Source of the DNA: Phycisphaerales bacterium
GTDB lineage: Bacteria; Planctomycetota; Phycisphaerae; Phycisphaerales; SM1A02
Direction of reading: 5' to 3'
Length of the DNA: 39,277 nt
Assembly (NCBI GenBank): GCA_029245245.1
Contig: JAQWPT010000037.1
Location: forward strand, 1 to 39,277
This document shows, piece after piece, positions 6,885 through 14,107 of this stretch. Made by a program: the position numbers and the translations under genes. The first letter of the stretch is position 1. Each line of letters begins with the position of its first letter. Below the pieces are notes generated by a model. That model was given only the letters and a program-made list of their open reading frames with translations, made no database searches and was not told where the DNA came from.

Positions 6885-6906
6885 GATCAGAACGATCTTT
6901 CTGATC
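6885..6906. promoter_or_regulatory. Perfect inverted repeat upstream of the export operon
   Basis: GATCAGAA and TTCTGATC form 8-bp arms around a 6-bp spacer, a layout typical of an operator for a dimeric regulator. It ends 20 bp before the TAGAAT box of the Cys-rich gene, near the expected -35 region. No regulator gene is nearby, so the binding protein is unknown. Confidence 0.45.
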
Positions 6907-6926
6907 GACACCCACTGAACGTGAGG

Positions 6927-6932
6927 TAGAAT
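6927..6932 (+). promoter_or_regulatory. -10 box (TAGAAT) of the export operon
   Basis: TAGAAT is followed by 9 nt and ATG 6942. Its context GAGGTAGAATCGAG is nearly the same as at the divergent SMUG1 promoter. Confidence 0.5.
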
Positions 6933-6941
6933 CGAGTAGTC

Positions 6942-7370
6942 ATGGCGACCCGAAGACGACATCCAGCCCATCGCTTCATTGCTCTGCTGACGGCAGCAGT
7001 GATGCCGTTGTGCTGCTGCATGGTCAGCGCCGCGTCCGGCGCAGCATGCTGTGGTTCGGCCCCGGTCGTCCAGGCTCCAGCCAGCTGCTGCTCGAGTTCG
7101 TGCTGCCAGGCTGCTGAGGAGGAGTCCACCGAGGACTCGAACTCCTGCGGTGATTCAAACTGCTCCTGCTGCCTGAAGGCGCCCTCGACGGGAACCAACT
7201 GGTCACCCCCCATCGACACCATCGGGACTCCCCTGCCTCCCTTCGCCCTGGTCGACATGTTCGATACCACGGTGGGACTCGGAGCAGTTGGACAGTACGG
7301 TGGCACCGATCCGCCTCCGAAACCATGCGACCCGGACCAGCTCCGAGGTCACGTGATTCTCCAGGTCTGA
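6942..7370 (+). CDS. Cys-rich secreted protein, first gene of the export operon
   Basis: Encodes 142 residues. A basic N-terminus (MATRRRHPAHR) is followed by a hydrophobic stretch to about residue 31, consistent with a signal peptide, but the segment itself holds a CCC run. In all there are 14 Cys, mostly as CC pairs (CCC, CC, CC, CC, C, C, CC) within residues 24-83, followed by a Pro-rich tail. Such doublets suit metal binding or disulfide chemistry outside the cytoplasm; both are inference. It precedes the outer-membrane factor gene by 83 nt and is probably its operon partner. I do not recognise a named family. Confidence 0.65.
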   Translation: MATRRRHPAHRFIALLTAAVMPLCCCMVSAASGAACCGSAPVVQAPASCCSSSCCQAAEEESTEDSNSCGDSNCSCCLKAPSTGTNWSPPIDTIGTPLPPFALVDMFDTTVGLGAVGQYGGTDPPPKPCDPDQLRGHVILQV

Positions 7371-7397
7371 ATCCGATCACCACGCTTTCTGCCTCGA

Positions 7398-7415
7398 CAC
7401 GCTGTGTACAGCGTG
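7398..7415. promoter_or_regulatory. Palindrome between the Cys-rich and outer-membrane factor genes
   Basis: CACGCTG-TGTA-CAGCGTG is a perfect 7-bp inverted repeat with a 4-nt spacer. As RNA it would be a compact hairpin able to attenuate or protect the transcript between the first two genes; as DNA it could be an operator. Confidence 0.4.
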
Positions 7416-7453
7416 CCGACGCCTTGTCGTGTTGACTGATCGGAATCAAGACC

Positions 7454-8902
7454 ATGCATGTACCAATCACGGGAAGCGTCCTGCGCTCCCTGACACTCCA
7501 CACCACCGTCTTCGCCGCCCTCCTGGCCGGCTCCGGCTGCGCCAGTCTCGATGCCAGCCGTGAACTGCAGGCAACCGCCGAGGCCGCCCGGCGCGTCACG
7601 GGCAGCATCGATCCGGCCGAGGTCTGGTCCCTTCCCGTCGAAGGCGAAAGCCCCGCCTGGAATGGGCACGTCCCATTGACCTACGACGATGCCGTGGCCG
7701 TCTCCCTCCAGGGTGATCCCAGGATCCGTCGCAGTCTCGCCGTCATCGTCGAACGCCGGGCCTGGTACGTCCAGGAAGGACTGCCGCCGAATCCCACCGT
7801 GGCCTTCGGCATCGGCATCGCCGTTGATGGCCTCAGCGGCGCTCCACTGATGGTCCAGGGGCTGCAGATGCTCAGTTGGCTCTGGAAGAACCCGCATCGC
7901 GTCGCTGCCGCCGAAGCCGAACTCCGGGCCGCCGTCTACGACGCCGCGTTCCTGTGCGTCGACCTGATGGCGCGAACGCGTATGCAAGTGGCCGCCGTGC
8001 TCGCCGCACAGCAGGTCCTCGACTATGACCGCCAGTACGTCGACATCACCAACCAGACCCTCAAGCTCGTTCAAGCCCGGGTCGATGTCGGGGAACTGCC
8101 GCTGCTGGAACTCGATCGGGCTGTGCTCGACTACCGCGAGGCGATGGAGGGCGTGATCGCCAGCGAGTACGCCCTGGAGCAGTCGAAACTTGAACTGCTC
8201 GCCACCATGGGACGCCCCACCGCATCCACTGACTGGCGTGCCACCGGTGATCTTCCTCCGAAGTGGGATGTCCCCACCGATGAGCAGGCCCTGCTCGACC
8301 TGGCAGCCACCGGGCGCCTCGACGTCGCATCCGCCCGCGAAGCCGTCCTGCAGATCCAGGCTGAACTCGGACTGGCGGAGACCAGGAAGTTCCCGGAGAT
8401 CGGTGTCGGCCTGGATTTCAAACGCAACTTCTCCGATCGCAAGGCCATCACTCCGAGCATGAGCATCACCGTGCCCATCCTGGACAATGGCGATCCCGCG
8501 ATCGCCATCCAGTCGGCTCGACTTGATGCCGCATTGATGGATCTGCTTTCCACGATTGAACTCGCCCAGAGCAGTGTTCGCATGAGTCTCAACCGGTACC
8601 AGGACGCCCGTGATCGCACCCGAATCATCCGGGACTACCAACTCCAGGCGGCCGTCAGTGCCCAGGAACGCAGTGATGCGGCCTACCGTGAGGGTGTCAT
8701 CGATCTCAACACGCTTCTCATGACCCAGCGCCAACGCATCACCGTGGAACGCAACCTCGTGATGCAGGAACTGATGACCATGGATGCCATGTGCTATCTG
8801 CGCATGGCGGTCGGAGGCAGTTTCGATCCCACGCTCGATGCCGTCGAGCCCATCGAGATCGAAGCACGGGCCCCCGCCACCGAACAGGAGAATGCATCGT
8901 GA
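7454..8902 (+). CDS. Outer-membrane factor (TolC/OprM-type lipoprotein)
   Basis: Encodes 482 residues, the usual length for the OEP family. The N-terminus has a signal peptide with a lipobox ending GSGC, so the protein is probably lipidated as in OprM/CusC. Two OEP repeats follow, with long helices rich in Ala, Leu and Gln (about 130-230 and 290-455), including the phrases DYDRQYVDITNQTLKLVQAR and QAAVSAQERSDAAYREGVI. It should form the trimeric outer-membrane exit duct for the pump encoded downstream. Its stop codon overlaps the GTG of the fusion-protein gene (GTGA), indicating translational coupling. No SD site is seen before ATG 7454. Confidence 0.88.
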   Translation: MHVPITGSVLRSLTLHTTVFAALLAGSGCASLDASRELQATAEAARRVTGSIDPAEVWSLPVEGESPAWNGHVPLTYDDAVAVSLQGDPRIRRSLAVIVERRAWYVQEGLPPNPTVAFGIGIAVDGLSGAPLMVQGLQMLSWLWKNPHRVAAAEAELRAAVYDAAFLCVDLMARTRMQVAAVLAAQQVLDYDRQYVDITNQTLKLVQARVDVGELPLLELDRAVLDYREAMEGVIASEYALEQSKLELLATMGRPTASTDWRATGDLPPKWDVPTDEQALLDLAATGRLDVASAREAVLQIQAELGLAETRKFPEIGVGLDFKRNFSDRKAITPSMSITVPILDNGDPAIAIQSARLDAALMDLLSTIELAQSSVRMSLNRYQDARDRTRIIRDYQLQAAVSAQERSDAAYREGVIDLNTLLMTQRQRITVERNLVMQELMTMDAMCYLRMAVGGSFDPTLDAVEPIEIEARAPATEQENAS

Positions 8903-10224
8903 ACACCAACGATCGAATTCCCATGCCGCCTCGACGCTGGCTGCTTCGGTTCGGACTCCCCGTCCTCGTCCTTGCTGCCGCAGCGGCCCTGCTGCTGGGC
9001 ACGATGTGGTCGAGCATCATGCCCGCTCGCAGCGTGCAGACCGTCTCGGCGCTGGTACGTGACGTGGACACCCCGATCAACGCAGCCAACACCACGACCT
9101 CCAGCGATGCCGTGGTGCAGGCACCCGGGTGGGTGGAACCGGATCCGTACGGCACCTACGCCGGAGCACTGGTCGAAGGCGTGGTCAAGGAACTCCACGT
9201 GCTCGAGGGAGATACCGTCACGGCTGGACAGCCGGTGGCATCCCTCGTCGATGACGAGGCCCGCATCGCCCTGCAGCGTGCCAGGGCGAATGTCCTGCAC
9301 CTCCAGGCCGAGGTCCTGATGACCGAGGCGGAACGTGACCAGGTTCCTTCACGCATCAAGGCTGCCAAGGCCAAGGTGTCCGAACTGGAAGACGAGATCA
9401 ACCGGAAGATCCCCCTGGTCGAACAGGGCGCCGTTGCGGCCGGACCAGTCGAACGCCTGAAGCTCCGACTGCAATCGGCCCATGCGGCCGTAGAGCAGTT
9501 GGTGATCGAGCAGAAGCGGCTGGACGCAGCCATCATGGACGACCAGGCTGAACTGGCCATCGGCGAATCGGAACGTGACGACGCCATGCTTCGACTGAAT
9601 CGCATGACCGTCGTCAGCCCGATCGATGGTGTGGTGATTGAGCGGCTTACTTCCCCGGGCAGCGTGATCCGATTCGGCAACGGCGAGCATTCCTCGCACA
9701 TCGTGCACATCTACCAGCCCGAGAAACTCCAGGTCCGCGCCGATGTCCCACTGGCCACCGCCGCCCTGGTGCACACGGGCCAGCGAGCCGAAGTCGTGGT
9801 GGACATCCTGCCTGACATGGTGTTCAAAGGCGAAATCACCCGCTTCGTCCATCGTGCCGATCTTTCCAAGAACACCATCGAGGCCAAGGTGCGGATCATC
9901 GACCCATCCCCCCTGCTGAAGCCGGACATGCTGGCACGGGTTCGCATTCTGCCCGCCTTGGAACCCGGAACACAGGAAGGCATGATGCGCGTACCGAGGT
10001 CCTTCGTTCCCAAGGATGCGATCATCGATGGGTACGCGTGGATCATCGAGTCACGATCCGGTGGCTCCGGCATCGCTCGCCGGCGAAGCGTTACGCTCGG
10101 GAACAGCGAACATGATGGCTGGATCGAAGTCATCGAAGGAATCAACCCCGGTGATCTGCTGATTCTCGATAGCAATGGACTGCAGGACGGTGACCGAGTC
10201 ACGTCCACTGGAGACGACCGATGA
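8899..10224 (+). CDS. Periplasmic membrane-fusion protein (HlyD/MacA type)
   Basis: Encodes 441 residues. One N-terminal TM helix (about 17-36) anchors it in the inner membrane. A lipoyl half-motif (GVVKELHVLEGDTVTAGQPVASL) is followed by a coiled-coil hairpin (about 115-225) and the second lipoyl half (MTVVSPIDGVVIERLTSPGSVI), then beta-barrel and membrane-proximal domains. It should link the ABC permease to the outer-membrane duct. The start is GTG 8899: AGGAG lies 8 nt upstream and the GTGA overlap couples it to the preceding gene. Its own stop overlaps the next ATG as ATGA. The frame is open upstream, but inside the previous gene. Confidence 0.9.
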   Translation: MNTNDRIPMPPRRWLLRFGLPVLVLAAAAALLLGTMWSSIMPARSVQTVSALVRDVDTPINAANTTTSSDAVVQAPGWVEPDPYGTYAGALVEGVVKELHVLEGDTVTAGQPVASLVDDEARIALQRARANVLHLQAEVLMTEAERDQVPSRIKAAKAKVSELEDEINRKIPLVEQGAVAAGPVERLKLRLQSAHAAVEQLVIEQKRLDAAIMDDQAELAIGESERDDAMLRLNRMTVVSPIDGVVIERLTSPGSVIRFGNGEHSSHIVHIYQPEKLQVRADVPLATAALVHTGQRAEVVVDILPDMVFKGEITRFVHRADLSKNTIEAKVRIIDPSPLLKPDMLARVRILPALEPGTQEGMMRVPRSFVPKDAIIDGYAWIIESRSGGSGIARRRSVTLGNSEHDGWIEVIEGINPGDLLILDSNGLQDGDRVTSTGDDR

Positions 10225-10916
10225 GTACACCCTTCATCCAATGCCGTGAACTGACACGAACCTACACCCGGGGAACCGAGCGCATCACCCCGCTGGACAA
10301 ACTCGACCTGGACATCGACCGCGGGCAGTTCGTAGCCCTGATGGGACCATCCGGATCCGGAAAGACGACCCTGCTGAACCTGCTGGCGGGCATCGATTCC
10401 CCCACCGAAGGGGAACTGCTCATCGGAGACACTCCCGTGCACTCCCTGTCCCGCGGTCGCCTGGCCGCCTGGCGGGCCGATCACGTCGGGTACATCTTCC
10501 AACTCTACAACCTCGTCCCGGTTCTCAACGCCTACGAAAATGTGGAACTCCCCCTGCTCCTGCAGTCGATCACCCGACAGGAACGGCATCGCCGCGTCAG
10601 CAACGCCATGGAAGCCGTGGGCATCACCGATCGGCACAAGCACTACCCACGCCAGCTCTCGGGCGGGCAGGAACAGCGGGTCGCCATCGCCCGGGCGATC
10701 GTCACCGAGCCGGACCTGCTGCTGTGCGATGAGCCCACCGGCGACCTTGATCGTGAAACCGCGACCTCCATCATGGACCTCCTGCAGCGGCTGAACCGCG
10801 ACGAAGGACGCACCATCGTCATGGTCACACACGACCCCGCGACCACTCGCTGGGCGGACACCCTGCTGCACCTGGAAAAGGGGCGCCTGCTTGAACATGA
10901 GGAGGTAACGACATGA
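10221..10916 (+). CDS. ABC transporter ATPase (MacB/LolD type)
   Basis: Encodes 231 residues, typical of stand-alone LolD/FtsE-like ATPases. Walker [10 protein letters not shown] is at 42-50, the signature [14 protein letters not shown] starts at 146, and Walker [13 protein letters not shown] at 166-177; the FQLYNLVP Q-loop is present at 93-100. The signature has GGQEQR rather than the common GGQQQR, a conservative change. It should power the two FtsX-type permeases encoded next. ATGA overlaps join it to the genes on both sides. Confidence 0.93.
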   Translation: MSTPFIQCRELTRTYTRGTERITPLDKLDLDIDRGQFVALMGPSGSGKTTLLNLLAGIDSPTEGELLIGDTPVHSLSRGRLAAWRADHVGYIFQLYNLVPVLNAYENVELPLLLQSITRQERHRRVSNAMEAVGITDRHKHYPRQLSGGQEQRVAIARAIVTEPDLLLCDEPTGDLDRETATSIMDLLQRLNRDEGRTIVMVTHDPATTRWADTLLHLEKGRLLEHEEVTT

Positions 10917-12073
10917 GCCGACTGCTCCGACTCATCCCCGTCGTGTTCCGCACCATCCGCCGCAGTCCGATTCGCAGTGGGCTCACCATCATGGGCATCG
11001 CGATGGCCATGTACCTCTTCACCGGAGTCGAATCGATGCGCAACGGCGTACGGGATGCCACCGAAGCCGGGGCGGGAGATTCCATGCTCGTGGTCTACCG
11101 CGAAAACCGATACTGCCCGTTCACCAGTCGTCTTCCGGAGTGGTACGTGGACCGCATCGAGCGGATCGAGGGGGTCAAGGCCGCGGTGCCCATGCAGATC
11201 CTGGTGTCCAACTGCCGGGCATCCCTGGACGTGGTCACCTTCCGAGGCGTGCCTGGGGACTCGCTTGGCGCATCCCTCTCACCGGGTACGGAAATCGTCG
11301 CCGGTTCCATCAACGACTGGACGAAACGAGGTGACGCCGCCATCGTCGGCGAATCACTCGCCGCCCGCCGCGGTATCCGCGTAGGCGATCGCTTCAATGC
11401 CGCGGGCGTGGCGGTCTACGTCGCGGGGATCCTCGAAAGCAGCGAGATGCAGGACCGCAACTCGGCCTGGGTCCACCTTCCCTTCCTGCAGGAAGCCCTG
11501 CGTCGTGGGGGAACAGGAGGCTTCGTCACCCAGTTCAACGTGGTCGTCGACGATCCCGCCCGGATGGACGAGATCGCCCTGTCGATCGACGAGGCCTTCG
11601 CCCACGATGAGCGCCCCACGGCGACTCGGCCGGAGAAGGCCTTCATCGGCCGCGCAGCACGCGACATCGTGGGCATCGCGAACTTCGCCGGGATCCTCGG
11701 CTGGGGTGCGCTCGTCGCGGTCTTCGCCCTCATCGCCAACGCCATCATGCTCGCCATGCGTGATCGCATCCGCGACCACGCCATCATGCAGACCCTCGGC
11801 TGGACAGGCCCGCTGATCGGCTGGATGGTACTTGTCGAGGGAGCCATGCTCGGCCTCTTCGGCGGCATCCTTGGTGCCTTCGGAGCCTGGCTGACCATTC
11901 AGTATGGGCGCTTCGCCATGACCATGGAAGGCGCCAGCATCGAGATCTCCACCAGCGCGTGGACCGCCATCATCGGCACCGGCCTCGCCCTGGCCCTGGG
12001 CATTCTCGCCGGAGTCGCCCCCGCTCTTCGCCTGTCACGACGCAGCATCGCGTCCAGTTTTGGAGCCGTCTGA
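10913..12073 (+). CDS. FtsX/MacB-type ABC permease, first subunit
   Basis: Encodes 386 residues with the MacB topology: one TM helix near the N-terminus (about 22-40), a large periplasmic domain (about 45-255) and three C-terminal TM helices (about 260-282, 302-325 and 352-374), ending RLSRRS-x-x-SSFGAV. The MIQTLGW-like coupling segment ([19 protein letters not shown]) contacts the ATPase. Such permeases move substrate from the periplasm or outer leaflet by mechanotransmission rather than through a membrane channel. It starts in an ATGA overlap with the ATPase gene. Confidence 0.9.
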   Translation: MSRLLRLIPVVFRTIRRSPIRSGLTIMGIAMAMYLFTGVESMRNGVRDATEAGAGDSMLVVYRENRYCPFTSRLPEWYVDRIERIEGVKAAVPMQILVSNCRASLDVVTFRGVPGDSLGASLSPGTEIVAGSINDWTKRGDAAIVGESLAARRGIRVGDRFNAAGVAVYVAGILESSEMQDRNSAWVHLPFLQEALRRGGTGGFVTQFNVVVDDPARMDEIALSIDEAFAHDERPTATRPEKAFIGRAARDIVGIANFAGILGWGALVAVFALIANAIMLAMRDRIRDHAIMQTLGWTGPLIGWMVLVEGAMLGLFGGILGAFGAWLTIQYGRFAMTMEGASIEISTSAWTAIIGTGLALALGILAGVAPALRLSRRSIASSFGAV

Positions 12074-12079
12074 TCCACC

Positions 12080-13243
12080 ATGCGCATTCTTCCCTTTGAA
12101 TACGCCGTACGAAACCTCGGCCGCAGTCCGGCCCGACTGCTGCTGACGGTCGGTGGCAGCGCACTGGTCGTGTTGCTGGTGCTCACCGCCACCGGGTTCG
12201 TCAACGGGATGCAGGCCGCGTTCGTCACCAGTGGCCGCGATGCCAACATCATCCTCATGGGCAGTGGCTCGGAGGAAAGCATCGAGCGAAGCGAAGTCTC
12301 GATGCAAACCAGCGGCATCGTCGCCGCCAGCGTGCCCGGACTGATCAAGCGGGCCGGTATCGATGCCGTCTCCCCCGAGGCCCACGTGGCCATTCCCATC
12401 AAGGGAATCGGTGAAGAAGGAACAATGAGCGTCATCCGCGGCGTGGAGCCCCCGGCGTTTCTCGTGCACGACGAGGTCCGGGTGATTGCGGGACGACCAC
12501 CTCGCAGTGGTGGCAACGAACTGCTGCTTGGTCGACTGGTCGCCCGCAGCATGGGCTTCGACCCCCCGGAACTGGCCATCGGAACGATGCTGGAGATCGA
12601 CGAGGATCCCTACGAAGTCGTGGGAGTGCTTGAAGCCGAAGGCGGAGTGGCCGAGGGCGAACTCTGGACTTCCCTCACCGACCTGATGGCGACCAGCCAG
12701 CGTGACAGCATCTCCTGCGTCGTGGTCTCCATGGATGATGCCAAACCTGCGGACATCGAGGCCTTCGCCGCAACCCGGCTGGACCTGGAACTCATCGCGA
12801 TGCCCGAGGTCGACTACTACGCGAAACTCTCGGCCTTCTTCCGCCCCATCGCCCTGATGGTCCTGGTCACCGCGGCTCTGATCGCCATCGGCGCCGTACT
12901 GGGAGGACTGAACACGACCTATGCCGCGTTCGCCAGTCGCGTCCGTGAAATCGGCACCCTGCAGACCCTCGGCTATTCACGCCAGGCCATCGCGTTGAGC
13001 CTCATCCAGGAGTCCCTCCTGGCTGCGGCCATTGGAACACTGATCGCCTGTGGGCTTGGAGCCTGGTTGCTCGACGAGGTCGTCGTGCAGTTCTCGATGG
13101 GCGCCTTCGGACTGCGAATCGACGCCGCAGTCATCGCCTGGGGCCTCGGCACCGGGCTTGTTCTTGGAGTCATCGGCGCCATCCTGCCGGCCTGGCGCTG
13201 CCTCAGGCTCCCGATCGCGGAATCCTTGAAGGCCGGTGAATGA
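12080..13243 (+). CDS. FtsX/MacB-type ABC permease, second subunit
   Basis: Encodes 387 residues with the same topology as the preceding gene: TM1 at about 17-40, periplasmic domain, and three TM helices in the last third around REIGTLQTLGYSRQAIALSL. Sequence identity to the first permease is low by eye except in the coupling helix, so the two probably form a heterodimer, like LolC/LolE. It starts 6 nt after the previous stop; its stop codon overlaps an ATG as ATGA. Having two different permeases with one ATPase suggests an asymmetric substrate path. Confidence 0.9.
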   Translation: MRILPFEYAVRNLGRSPARLLLTVGGSALVVLLVLTATGFVNGMQAAFVTSGRDANIILMGSGSEESIERSEVSMQTSGIVAASVPGLIKRAGIDAVSPEAHVAIPIKGIGEEGTMSVIRGVEPPAFLVHDEVRVIAGRPPRSGGNELLLGRLVARSMGFDPPELAIGTMLEIDEDPYEVVGVLEAEGGVAEGELWTSLTDLMATSQRDSISCVVVSMDDAKPADIEAFAATRLDLELIAMPEVDYYAKLSAFFRPIALMVLVTAALIAIGAVLGGLNTTYAAFASRVREIGTLQTLGYSRQAIALSLIQESLLAAAIGTLIACGLGAWLLDEVVVQFSMGAFGLRIDAAVIAWGLGTGLVLGVIGAILPAWRCLRLPIAESLKAGE

Positions 13244-13275
13244 AACACCCTACAATCATGATGGAGAACCAACCC

Positions 13276-13845
13276 ATGCGATTGATGATGATGACCGTGT
13301 TGCTCGCCTCCACCGCCCTGCTGGGCTGTGATGGAAAGAGTACGGAGAAGACAACCTCGACCAACGAGACGTTCATTGACATTCCCGACAGCACCTTCCT
13401 GGCCCAGCGGCCCGCCGAGGCGAAGGACCTGGCCGTGATCAAGAAGGATGCGAAGCTCGGCGACCAGGTCACGTTCCTGGCCCGGGTCGGAGGTCGCTCC
13501 AGGCCCTTCGTCGAAAAGCAGGCGATCTTCATCGCGGCAGATCCCTCGCTGCTGTCCTGCGAAATCATCACCGATGATGACCACTGCTCCATTCCGTGGG
13601 ACTACTGCTGCGAAGACGGACAACTGCTGCGTAAAGGCATGGCGACCATTCGGATTCTCGATGAGGACGGACGACCCTTCGGCGTCAATGCCAAGGGTGC
13701 CGGGGGCCTCCAGGCTTCCAAGTTCATCGTCGTCGAGGGGACCGTGAGCGAACTGAACGACGAGGGACTCTTCGTCGTGGATGCCAGCCACATCTGGGTC
13801 GGCGGGAAGCCGACCTTCAAGGAGCCCCGCAAGGGCAGCATGTGA
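13276..13845 (+). CDS. Lipoprotein with Cys cluster, last gene of the export operon
   Basis: Encodes 189 residues from ATG 13276: a short signal peptide with lipobox ALLGC (lipidated Cys18), then a domain rich in beta strands. The motif DDDHCSIPWDYCCED clusters three Cys next to a conserved-looking Trp-Asp; residues around GGLQASKFIVVEGTVSEL resemble an OB-like strand pair. GGAG lies 9 nt before this ATG. ATG 13240 overlaps the upstream stop (ATGA) and is the alternative start; it would add 12 residues before the leader. It may be a periplasmic accessory of the pump, but the family function is not known to me. Its stop abuts the stop of the convergent gene (TGATCA). Confidence 0.72.
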   Translation: MRLMMMTVLLASTALLGCDGKSTEKTTSTNETFIDIPDSTFLAQRPAEAKDLAVIKKDAKLGDQVTFLARVGGRSRPFVEKQAIFIAADPSLLSCEIITDDDHCSIPWDYCCEDGQLLRKGMATIRILDEDGRPFGVNAKGAGGLQASKFIVVEGTVSELNDEGLFVVDASHIWVGGKPTFKEPRKGSM

Positions 13846-14034
13846 TCAGCAGCCGAGGCAGCGAATGACCTCGAAGATCGCTCGCTCCTGCTCGGGCGTG
13901 CTGCGGGCGTAGTCGATCAGGCAGCGAATCGCCTTGCCGGGATCGGGGATGGCGTACTGCTGGGCCATGGCCTGCAGGTATTCCACCTGGCCGGCCTTGA
14001 GTTCAACCTCGATCGTCTGCGTGTCCTGGGCCAT
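13846..14034 (-). CDS. Small hypothetical protein, possibly ribbon-helix-helix
   Basis: Encodes 62 residues. A predicted beta strand (QTIEVELKAG) is followed by two helices (QVEYLQAMAQQYA and PGKAIRCLIDYARS), the order expected of a ribbon-helix-helix DNA-binding protein, with a C-terminal CLGC. The fold call is tentative. The start is ATG 14034, with AAGGAG 7 nt upstream; a GTG at 14052 opens the same frame but lacks such a site. TAGAGT at 14068-14073 (minus) would give a leader of about 27 nt. Confidence 0.55.
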   Translation of the reverse strand: MAQDTQTIEVELKAGQVEYLQAMAQQYAIPDPGKAIRCLIDYARSTPEQERAIFEVIRCLGC

Positions 14035-14067
14035 CGCGCATCTCCTTGTCACGGGTCCATGCGGATC

Positions 14068-14073
14068 ACTCTA
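14068..14073 (-). promoter_or_regulatory. -10 box (TAGAGT), leadered
   Basis: TAGAGT on the minus strand is 33 nt before ATG 14034, leaving room for a leader with the AAGGAG ribosome site. Confidence 0.35.
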
Positions 14074-14095
14074 CACGACCCGGGGCATGGCGACG

Positions 14096-14101
14096 TAGGA
14101 T
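14096..14101 (+). promoter_or_regulatory. -10 box (TAGGAT), leaderless spacing
   Basis: TAGGAT is followed by 6 nt and ATG 14108, with no SD site. Confidence 0.5.
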
Positions 14102-14107
14102 GCAACC

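Noticed and set aside
7349-8734. 461-residue minus-strand frame
   Set aside because: It lies wholly opposite the outer-membrane factor gene, has no domain or leader, and mirrors its codon use.
13258-13260. ATG 13258 as lipoprotein start
   Set aside because: ATG 13276 has GGAG at a good spacing and begins a standard lipoprotein leader.
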